A DNA stretch of 17,328 nt from Elusimicrobia bacterium RIFOXYB2_FULL_49_7 (GTDB lineage Bacteria; Fibrobacterota; OXYB2-FULL-49-7), in NCBI GenBank assembly GCA_001800515.1, contig MGVN01000010.1, forward strand, positions 2,681-20,008. The letters run 5' to 3'. Each line of letters opens with the position of its first letter. Position 1 is the first letter of the stretch. Below, piece after piece: positions 1 through 6,333 of the stretch. The position numbers and the translations under genes are program-made. The notes beneath the pieces were generated by a model. It had not been told where the DNA came from and did not search any database. It saw nothing but the letters and a program-made list of their open reading frames with translations.

Positions 1-567
1 CTTGGCTTTGGAGTCGGTGAGACGTGCCGCAGCGGTAGCGATGGCAGTACCAATAGCGGTCCCATCTTCGCCCACGGTATTGAAATCAACGCTTTTCAGG
101 TAATCCAGCAGCATGCCGTAATCCGTGGTAAGAGGACAGAGGGTAAATGCATTTGCGGCAAAGACCACTAATCCAATTTGATCGTGCTTGCGTTTTTTTA
201 CAAAATCCGATAGCACCTGTTTGCTGATTTCAAGCCGGTTTCTGGGTTTGAAATCTTCGGCACGCATGGATCCCGAGGCGTCCAGCAGAAGCATGATGTC
301 CACGCCTTTGATCGTGACGTCGTCGAAGGAACGCCCCCATTGAGGCCGGGCCAGCCCGATAATCATCAATGAAACCACCAGAATACGGAAAAAAGCGGGA
401 AAATGCCGGAATTGGATGCGCCAGGACCCTTCGATCCCCTTGAGGAGCGAGAGGTCGGAGTAACGCAGTGCTCCTTGGCGGCCTTTTTCCTTACGGAAAT
501 GCCAGTAGACCATGCCCGGTACAATACACAGGAGGAGAAGCCAAAACGGGTATTTGAATGCAAACAT
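1..567 (-). CDS. batA: BatA-like von Willebrand factor A (VWA) membrane protein, N-terminal part
   Basis: The reading frame is open from ATG at 567 to the window edge (189 codons, no stop), so the C-terminus lies outside. Residues about 6-20 are a first hydrophobic segment, followed by a basic loop with the RYSDLSLLKG motif typical of Bat proteins. A second membrane segment (about 59-73) ends in LARPQWG. The VWA domain then starts at about 88 with the MIDAS signature DASGSM (D96, S98, S100), and later CPLTTDY and EDGTAIGTAIATA follow the BatA pattern. In the Bat family such proteins are inner-membrane anchored with the VWA domain outside the cytoplasm; their biochemical role is poorly defined (aerotolerance or stress in Bacteroides and Leptospira). 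An AGAAGG-type ribosome site lies about 10 nt upstream. A sigma-70-like promoter and a palindrome precede it. BatA is favoured over BatB from the DGTAIG stretch, with moderate certainty. Confidence 0.88.
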   Translation of the reverse strand, partial: MFAFKYPFWLLLLCIVPGMVYWHFRKEKGRQGALRYSDLSLLKGIEGSWRIQFRHFPAFFRILVVSLMIIGLARPQWGRSFDDVTIKGVDIMLLLDASGSMRAEDFKPRNRLEISKQVLSDFVKKRKHDQIGLVVFAANAFTLCPLTTDYGMLLDYLKSVDFNTVGEDGTAIGTAIATAAARLTDSKAK

Positions 568-619
568 CGGGTTTTACCTTCTTGATTAGCCTTACCCGTA
601 CCTATCCAAATTAGGCTAA

Positions 620-648
620 AAAATATTGAATTTACGAGTAAATATCAA
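620..648 (-). promoter_or_regulatory. Candidate sigma-70-type promoter of the bat gene
   Basis: Read on the minus strand, TTGATA (648-643) and TATTTT (625-620) are separated by exactly 17 nt. This places the start of transcription near 613, about 46 nt before the bat ATG. It is a hexamer match only and the sequence is AT-rich, so chance is possible. Confidence 0.4.
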
Positions 649-650
649 TA
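624..650. promoter_or_regulatory. Imperfect palindrome overlapping the bat promoter (operator-like)
   Basis: Left arm TATTGA-ATTTAC (624-635) mirrors right arm GTAAAT-A-TCAATA (638-650) around a 2-nt centre, with one extra base in the right arm. It covers the spacer of the candidate promoter, a usual position for a repressor site. No regulator is identified. Confidence 0.3.
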
Positions 651-721
651 GAGAACCTAAAAATCCGACAGAAGACTTGACATTGTGCAATTTTACGTCA
701 TTTTCATATATGCACCCATTG

Positions 722-775
722 GGAAAGAGATACGTTCTTCGAGTATATCTTTCCGGCTTACTGACTCTTAGCCGG
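722..775. other. Two overlapping inverted repeats between GH130 and bat
   Basis: Hairpin 1: GGAAAGAGATAC (722-733) pairs with GTATATCTTTCC (743-754) at 11 of 12 positions around a 9-nt loop. Hairpin 2: CCGGCT (753-758) pairs with AGCCGG (770-775). They share bases 753-754. No clear T-run follows in either direction, so neither is a textbook intrinsic terminator. They lie just after the 3' end of the GH130 gene and may terminate or stabilise its transcript. The rest of 568-793 holds the bat leader and nothing else I can recognise. Confidence 0.4.
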
Positions 776-793
776 TTAGGCAGGGTGACGTTA

Positions 794-1768
794 TTATTTT
801 CTTAAGAGTTTAAGTAAGTCGTCAAGGTCAACCGTTGCCAAACATTCACAAGTATCTGCTGCGCCATAGTATATTTTAACTTCCCCATTATCTTCCAAAA
901 TCATTCCTCCCGGGAATATCACATTTTTGCGAAACCCCGTCTGAGTTTCATACTGGGTCTCAGGCATCATCAAAGGTTCTTTATAAAGACTCTTTATTTT
1001 GTATGGATTAGTGAGATCCAGTAACATGAGTCCCATGGAATAACGCTTTCGCCACCCGGTCTCCCAACCATTTTTGCCGCGCTTATGATCAATATCCACG
1101 ACATGAAAGACAGTCAACCATCCGTCTTTCGTTTTGATGGGGGGGGCGCCCGGTCCAAGCTTGTCATTTGCCCATGAAACATCTTCAACCCCGAGCAATA
1201 ATGCGGAATTTCCCCAAAATAGGCAATCAGGAGAATTTGAAATCCATATATCGAACCGGTCCATTCCTCCACGGCTGTAAACAGGAAAGGGCCTCTCAAG
1301 TCGCATAAACAGGCCATTTAATTTTTCCGGAAAAAGAACCATATTTCTGTTGTCCGGAACCGTCATGGAAAGGACTTCAAATTTCTCAAAATCATCCGTT
1401 ACGGCAATGCCTCCCCTTATTCCATGAAAGGTATCTATTGCAAAACAAATGTAACACCGACCGTTAATGACCGTTAATCGCGGATCGTAAACACGTGTTA
1501 TTTCTTTGGAGATAAGATGGTTGAGAATGTTTTTTTCTTTATCGATATTCCATTTTATGCCATCATCGCTTATGGCAAGACCGAGACGTGTTCCGAAGGT
1601 TTTTCCTTCTTTGAATGTATCTTCAGTCAGCCCATAATCGCATCTGAATACCATGACATATTTGCCTTTGAATTTTGTAACCCCCGCGTTAAATGCAAGC
1701 GAGCATTCGTAGGGCACCGCCTGTGGGGATAAAACAGGATTGTCACTATAACGTTTTACGATATCCAT
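794..1768 (-). CDS. GH130 family beta-mannoside phosphorylase/hydrolase
   Basis: A 324-residue cytoplasmic-type protein without signal peptide, of normal family length. It shows the GH130 landmarks in order: NPVLSP (10-15), FNAGVTKFKGKYVMVFR (26-42), VYDPRLT with the presumed general acid D95, GGIAVTDDFEKFE, NRNMVLFPEK, PPIKTKDGWL, a long MLLDLTNPYKIKS blade, and the terminal KIYYGAADTCECLATVDLDD. GH130 enzymes mostly phosphorolyse or hydrolyse beta-1,2- or beta-1,4-mannosides, for example mannosyl-glucose to mannose-1-phosphate; sequence alone does not fix the substrate or tell phosphorylase from hydrolase. ATG 1768 is the natural start, although no Shine-Dalgarno is visible. The gene is divergent from the alkaline phosphatase, with 196 nt between. 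A weak -24/-12 match lies about 110 nt upstream. Confidence 0.9.
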   Translation of the reverse strand: MDIVKRYSDNPVLSPQAVPYECSLAFNAGVTKFKGKYVMVFRCDYGLTEDTFKEGKTFGTRLGLAISDDGIKWNIDKEKNILNHLISKEITRVYDPRLTVINGRCYICFAIDTFHGIRGGIAVTDDFEKFEVLSMTVPDNRNMVLFPEKLNGLFMRLERPFPVYSRGGMDRFDIWISNSPDCLFWGNSALLLGVEDVSWANDKLGPGAPPIKTKDGWLTVFHVVDIDHKRGKNGWETGWRKRYSMGLMLLDLTNPYKIKSLYKEPLMMPETQYETQTGFRKNVIFPGGMILEDNGEVKIYYGAADTCECLATVDLDDLLKLLRK

Positions 1769-1831
1769 TCAAATAAAATATCCGTTAGCAACGCCGGATG
1801 TAAATAAAATTCCGGGTTGAATAATATTTCC

Positions 1832-1849
1832 TATAAATAGTAGTTTATA
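1832..1849. promoter_or_regulatory. AT-rich perfect palindrome in a divergent intergenic region
   Basis: TATAAA (1832-1837) and TTTATA (1844-1849) are perfect inverted repeats around TAGTAG. The site lies between the divergent GH130 and alkaline phosphatase genes, where an operator could serve both. Low information content. Confidence 0.25.
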
Positions 1850-1877
1850 TCTAACGAATAGGGAAGAGAGGGTGATT

Positions 1878-1893
1878 TGCGATTTTTTTACCG
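1878..1893 (-). promoter_or_regulatory. Weak sigma-54 (-24/-12) promoter match before GH130
   Basis: On the minus strand CGG (1893-1891), exactly 10 nt, then GC (1880-1879) followed by A. The GG-N10-GC spacing is right, but the -24 half beyond GG does not match consensus and the leader would be about 100 nt. Such a minimal match is expected by chance in an interval this size. Listed only because two better matches occur in the window. Confidence 0.2.
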
Positions 1894-1964
1894 GATGAGT
1901 GAATACGGATGAGCCGAACATTCGCCGCAGAATCTTAAACTGATGACATAAAGGAGGAGCTATC

Positions 1965-3668
1965 ATGTGTTGGTTCAATCTGAGAACGATTTTATTAGCC
2001 GGTGTCTTTGCGATTTTATCCACGGTTGCATCGGGCGAAGCCGTCAGTGCTTCGGATCGGCTTACCTCGACTTTTAAAAACGTCATTCTCATGATTCCGG
2101 ACGGATGCGGAATTGCTCACTTCACCTTGGCTCGTTGGTATAAGGGAACTCCGTTGGCCTGTGATGCATTGAACGTTGCGTTGGTACGTACCTACTGTTC
2201 CAATAGTTATATCACGGATTCGGCCCCGGCTGCGACGGCGTATGCAACCGGGTACAAAAGTGAAAACAACTACATCAGTGTGCTGCCGGCCGTCTATGCC
2301 ATGCCGGGCATTACTTTGCCGGCCGGGAAGGAGAACATGCCGGTGGCCACCGTGCTGGAAGGTGCCCGTCTAAGCGGCCGTGCCACAGGCGTTGTTGCCA
2401 CCAGCATGACCTCCCATGCCACGCCGGCCGCCTTTACCTCTCACTGGTATGCACGCAGTAACGAGGCCATTCTCATGGAGCAGCAGGTATATCAGGGAGT
2501 GGACGTGTTATTAGGTGGCGGACGCAAACAGGTGATGACGCCTGTTGATTCTGGTGTACGACCGGACAATGAAAATCTGCTGGATACCTTGAAGGCACGC
2601 GGTTATTCCATTCTGACGACGCGGGAGGAATTGGCTGCATTGCCGTCCCATACGGGTAAGGTATGGGGGCAGTTTAATCTGGATGCCTTGAGCCGGGATT
2701 TTGATCGTTCTCTTCCCGTGTATCAGCATCAACCTTCGCTCGCTGACATGACTCAAAAGGCGATTACCCTGCTGTCGAACAGCAAAGCCGGACAGTCCAA
2801 GGGCTTTTTCCTGATGGTGGAGGGCAGCCAAGTGGATTGGGCCTCCCATGCCAATGAACCGGTCGGTGTTCTATCGGAATACCTCGCTTTTGACAGTGCC
2901 GTGGCGGTTGCTAAAAACTTTACGGAAACCAACGGCAAGACCCTGTTGCTGGTATTGTCGGATCATGATAATGGCGGCCTTTCCTTGGGGGGAAGCAGAA
3001 CAAACAGCACTTATTCGATCCGTCCCCTGGACAGTCTTTTGACGGCACCGCTTCGCAAGGCTACGCTGACAGGTGCCGGCATCAAGCTCCTGTTGGGCGA
3101 CGATCGTAGCAGCAATGCCATCATTCATGCACTCGGCACTTATTTCGGCATCACCGATCTGACCCCTGATGAAATCTCCACCGTTACCGCAGCCTCTGCC
3201 GGCAGAATGGAACATGTGCTGGGTACTCTGATGAGCAAGCGTACCGATATATCCTGGACCACCACCGGACATACCGGAAACGACGTACCGCTTTATTATT
3301 TGGGTACGAATGATCAGTTGAAAATCCTTCAAAATACCGATGTGGCTCGAATTTGCGCCAAAGCCATGAAAGTCGACTTGGATAAAGTGACCGACTCCCT
3401 TTTCCGCCGTGCGGATAAGTTGTTCGGCAACGCCACGTCGATGACGGTTGACACCGTCGGTTTCAACAATGCGAGCGGCTCGCTGACTGTTGTAATGAAC
3501 GGCAAAACCGCGATATTCCCTTTCAATAAGAATGAACTCATCGTGGATGGAAACAAACACCTGATGAACGGTCTGACGGTTTATTCCTTTCAAAATAATA
3601 CCGTTTATGTACCTGCTCAGGCACTGTCCATTTTAAAGGGCATCAGCGGCCGCCTCAAGAAAAAATAG
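1965..3668 (+). CDS. Exported PhoA-family alkaline phosphatase with C-terminal extension
   Basis: 567 residues. A signal peptide (about 1-24, hydrophobic core LLAGVFAILSTVASG) predicts export. The PhoA-type metal and catalytic residues are all present: D46 in MIPDG, nucleophile S86 in TDSAPAATAYATG, H151/T153 in SHATPAAF, E286 in MVEG, D291 and H295 in DWASHAN, D333-H334 in SDHDNGG, and H436 in GHTGNDVP. It should release phosphate from monoesters outside the cytoplasm using two zinc ions and one magnesium. Residues about 495-560 form an extra beta-rich domain (NGKTAIFPFN, NTVYVPAQAL) resembling the copper-amine-oxidase-N/stalk type seen on cell-surface enzymes; its role here is unknown. AAGGAGG (1951-1957) lies 7 nt before the ATG. 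I see no convincing Pho box. The gene converges on activator 1. Confidence 0.95.
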   Translation: MCWFNLRTILLAGVFAILSTVASGEAVSASDRLTSTFKNVILMIPDGCGIAHFTLARWYKGTPLACDALNVALVRTYCSNSYITDSAPAATAYATGYKSENNYISVLPAVYAMPGITLPAGKENMPVATVLEGARLSGRATGVVATSMTSHATPAAFTSHWYARSNEAILMEQQVYQGVDVLLGGGRKQVMTPVDSGVRPDNENLLDTLKARGYSILTTREELAALPSHTGKVWGQFNLDALSRDFDRSLPVYQHQPSLADMTQKAITLLSNSKAGQSKGFFLMVEGSQVDWASHANEPVGVLSEYLAFDSAVAVAKNFTETNGKTLLLVLSDHDNGGLSLGGSRTNSTYSIRPLDSLLTAPLRKATLTGAGIKLLLGDDRSSNAIIHALGTYFGITDLTPDEISTVTAASAGRMEHVLGTLMSKRTDISWTTTGHTGNDVPLYYLGTNDQLKILQNTDVARICAKAMKVDLDKVTDSLFRRADKLFGNATSMTVDTVGFNNASGSLTVVMNGKTAIFPFNKNELIVDGNKHLMNGLTVYSFQNNTVYVPAQALSILKGISGRLKKK

Positions 3669-3703
3669 GCCTTTTCCGTTGTCCACGAGATTGCCCGTCA
3701 TTC

Positions 3704-3726
3704 GACGCAACCGGAGCGTCTTGTTT
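3704..3726 (+). terminator. Candidate intrinsic terminator after the alkaline phosphatase
   Basis: GACGC (3704-3708) pairs with GCGTC (3716-3720) around a 7-nt loop and is followed by TTGTTT. It lies 36 nt after the phosphatase stop. The stem is short, so strength is uncertain. Confidence 0.45.
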
Positions 3727-3773
3727 GAAAAATCACGCCCCCACTTTTCTTCCTGATATCCGGTTATGCCGGG

Positions 3774-6194
3774 TTAGAACAATTCCTCTTTTGAAATGCT
3801 AAACAGTTTGATTTTTCGAAAAAAAGTGGCTCTTGAAATCTTCGCCTCTTTCGCTGCTTTGTCAACGAAGCCCCCGTTTTTTCGCAAGAGATAAATAATA
3901 TGCGTACGCGTTAGGGCGCGAGGATTGCCAAAGGGGATCAAGTCAGGCACTATCGTATAAGAACGGTTTATTTTCATCCGGGAAAGGACGATGTTTTCAT
4001 TCCCGATCATTTTTTTATCGCAAAACAAGACCGCGTTTTGTACGACATTTTCCAATTCTCTAACATTACCCGGCCAATCGTAGGTCATGAGCTTTTGAAA
4101 ACTGTCCGGTGAAAAACCCCGGATGGAGCGCTTAAATTTATTGTTATAAATTTTCAGGAAATACGTGCATAAAGACGGGATATCCTCCTTGCGTTCGGAA
4201 AGGGCGGGCAACCGGAAGTTAACCGTATTCATCCGGTAAAAGAGATCCGCCCGAAACCGGCCCTTATCCACCAGTTCTTGCAGGGGAATATTGGTTGCGA
4301 CGATAATCCGCGTTTCCACTTTAATCTTTTTATTGCTGCCAATGTGTTCGAGCGTAAAATCCTGCAGAAAATGCAGCAGCTTTGTCTGGGCATTCATGGA
4401 AAGATTGCCGACCTCGTCTAAAAACACGGTCCCCTTATTTGCCTCTTCGAACTTTCCTCTGCGTGCCTGTACCGCGCCGGTAAAAGCACCTCTTTCGAAT
4501 CCAAAGAGTTCGCTTTCCAAAAGCGTTTCCGGCAATGCGGAGCAATCCACTTTGATAAAAGGCCCTCCGCAAAAAGGGCTGTTGATGTGAATATAATAGG
4601 CCAGGACTTCTTTTCCAGTTCCCGTTTTTCCATCAATCAGAATGGTGACCGGAGAAGCGGCAGCGACCTTTGCCTTTTCTTTGATTCGTAAAATATCCGG
4701 ACTCAGTCCAATCATCTCACGGTGTTCTTCTTTTATTTGCGCAGCGATGGCCTTAAATTTGTCGCGCTCGCGAAATGCCTTTTCCCGCTCCTCGGTCAGG
4801 GACTTTATGCTTTGCGTAAAATGCGAAACGTCATAGAAGACAAAGGTGTAATGGAATATGCCATCCACACGGGTGATGCGGGAATCGAGAAGCTGATTAA
4901 ATCGAACAACCCTTTCTCCGTTTTGGACGAGACATTCATTGGAGGGCTGCGGAGCAATGCGTTTTTTAGGCAAGGTAAATACCGTCACGCTTTCCAAAAG
5001 AAAACGAATCGGATTCTTTTGGGCATCGTTGTAAAGATACAGCCTGCCCGAGGGATTCTCAATACGGTCGAAATCCATATACCCAAGAAGCAATTTTCCA
5101 TTCAAAAAACAAGCCAATCGTTCACCGCGCAGAACCACGTCCATAACATAACGGCCGGGATGAATGACCTGCCTTAATTTTACATTTAGAACCGCTTCCC
5201 CTTCTTTTTTTAGAAGAAATTCTTTTTCTTCAGGAAGATAATTGAAGCAATATCCTTGGTAATCCGGGAACAAGGGACCCGTGCAGTCGTTTCCGGATAA
5301 GATGACACCGGGCAGATCATGGGTCGATGTTGAAAAAACGATCTTAATTTTAACGTCATGAGATGCCGTATTCAACGGAAAAACAAACGGCAGGAGTCCC
5401 CGATTTGTTGGACAAGCATTCCAATTCCAACCGTGCGCATCTTTTGTGATAAAATCGGGTTCCAGATATTTTTCGAATTCTTTTTCGGTCGTTTTGGAGA
5501 AATCAATTTGATAGGTTGTCTCCCAGTCTTCCTCTTTAACGACAAGATAGTCCTCTTCTTTCCCTTTTATCCGCTCAATGGGATTGGGCGATAGAATTGT
5601 TTCGATGGATTGCGACAATAAATGATCGGGCTGTTGTTCTTTGTTTGAAAAAAGATTGGCAAAACTCTTATTAAATCCTTGTATTATTCCCTGCTTATCC
5701 AGAAAAACCAAGGGGCTGTATTTATAATAAACGGTCCGCCGGACAAAGTCGTTGAATTTAATGATAGCCACCAGTCCCAGGGAGTCTACGTTCCAGAAGA
5801 ATATTCTGGAATAGTGAAGATTGGAATGGAAATCAAACAGTTTTTCGAATTCCTCATAGACGTTTTTGGACGGATACGATCGACGTGAATCCAGCAACCG
5901 TTCGGCTGATAAATAATCTTTATTTTGTCCGATTTTTAGGGCGATATCTGAAAGAGAGCGATTCGCTGGAAGATGATATAAATCGTGGATATTTCTCTTT
6001 AATATGGAATTAAAATCAAAATTGTATAATTCGTAATACTGATAAATGATTGCCTCAACAGAACCATTTTCAGCGATCTTTAATAGGGCGCCTAAATAAG
6101 TTAAATTGCTTCTTAAAAAAGGTATTAAGGAGGAACATATCTTGGTGCTAAGAAAAGCGTTGTAATTTCCCAACAGGGTTCCTTTTTTTGCCAT
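3774..6194 (-). CDS. Sigma-54-dependent transcriptional activator 1 with lectin-like insert
   Basis: 806 residues from ATG 6194 (a TTG immediately before it would add one residue; AAGGG 7 nt upstream favours the ATG). No signal peptide or membrane helix, so cytoplasmic. Residues about 1-155 are an unrecognised region shared with activator 2. About 158-200 looks like the first half of a PAS domain (PLVFLDKQGIIQGFNKSFANLF). About 280-409 is a beta-rich concanavalin/LamG-like segment (GVILSGND, LFPDYQGYCFNY, FLLKKEGEA, LACFLNGKLLLGYMDFD). About 420-460 resembles the second PAS half ending FVFYDVSHF. A coiled coil (about 460-495) leads to the AAA+ domain: Walker A GKTGTGKE (522-529), GAFTGA sigma-54 loop (569-574), Walker B VFLDE (590-594), DWPGNVREL. 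A Fis-type HTH ends the protein (about 762-796). It should remodel sigma-54 polymerase at nearby -24/-12 promoters; targets and ligand are unproven. Confidence 0.95.
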   Translation of the reverse strand: MAKKGTLLGNYNAFLSTKICSSLIPFLRSNLTYLGALLKIAENGSVEAIIYQYYELYNFDFNSILKRNIHDLYHLPANRSLSDIALKIGQNKDYLSAERLLDSRRSYPSKNVYEEFEKLFDFHSNLHYSRIFFWNVDSLGLVAIIKFNDFVRRTVYYKYSPLVFLDKQGIIQGFNKSFANLFSNKEQQPDHLLSQSIETILSPNPIERIKGKEEDYLVVKEEDWETTYQIDFSKTTEKEFEKYLEPDFITKDAHGWNWNACPTNRGLLPFVFPLNTASHDVKIKIVFSTSTHDLPGVILSGNDCTGPLFPDYQGYCFNYLPEEKEFLLKKEGEAVLNVKLRQVIHPGRYVMDVVLRGERLACFLNGKLLLGYMDFDRIENPSGRLYLYNDAQKNPIRFLLESVTVFTLPKKRIAPQPSNECLVQNGERVVRFNQLLDSRITRVDGIFHYTFVFYDVSHFTQSIKSLTEEREKAFRERDKFKAIAAQIKEEHREMIGLSPDILRIKEKAKVAAASPVTILIDGKTGTGKEVLAYYIHINSPFCGGPFIKVDCSALPETLLESELFGFERGAFTGAVQARRGKFEEANKGTVFLDEVGNLSMNAQTKLLHFLQDFTLEHIGSNKKIKVETRIIVATNIPLQELVDKGRFRADLFYRMNTVNFRLPALSERKEDIPSLCTYFLKIYNNKFKRSIRGFSPDSFQKLMTYDWPGNVRELENVVQNAVLFCDKKMIGNENIVLSRMKINRSYTIVPDLIPFGNPRALTRTHIIYLLRKNGGFVDKAAKEAKISRATFFRKIKLFSISKEELF

Positions 6195-6273
6195 CAAATA
6201 GCCCTTTATTTTTGACGCTGTAATTTAAGATATAATATTGAAATAATAAAATGCGACTAAACCAAAGGACGCG

Positions 6274-6333
6274 GCAAATCAAAAAATGCCGGTTATCCCG
6301 GATTTGCAATCAAATAAGAAATTTCTCTTATTT
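6274..6333 (-). terminator. Stem-loops at the end of the propeller operon
   Basis: AAATAAGA (6312-6319) and TCTTATTT (6326-6333) form an 8-bp A/T stem overlapping the stop codon of the upstream secreted protein. Beyond it GATTTGC (6307-6301) pairs with GCAAATC (6280-6274), enclosing a CCGG/CCGG mini-stem. Neither is followed by a long U-run on the minus strand. Together they are the best candidates for ending the operon before activator 1. Confidence 0.35.

Noticed and set aside
677..682. Perfect TTGACA hexamer on the plus strand
   Set aside because: No -10 hexamer at 16-18 nt and no plus-strand gene downstream.
1769..1964. Pho box before the alkaline phosphatase
   Set aside because: No pair of CTGTCAT-like direct repeats at the expected spacing could be seen.
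1769..2092. A 107-codon minus-strand open frame across the divergent intergenic region
   Set aside because: It overlaps the phosphatase signal peptide region on the opposite strand and has no recognisable protein features.
2871..3593. A 240-codon minus-strand open frame under the alkaline phosphatase
   Set aside because: Entirely inside a gene with a complete set of catalytic residues; no ribosome site and no protein-like domain pattern.
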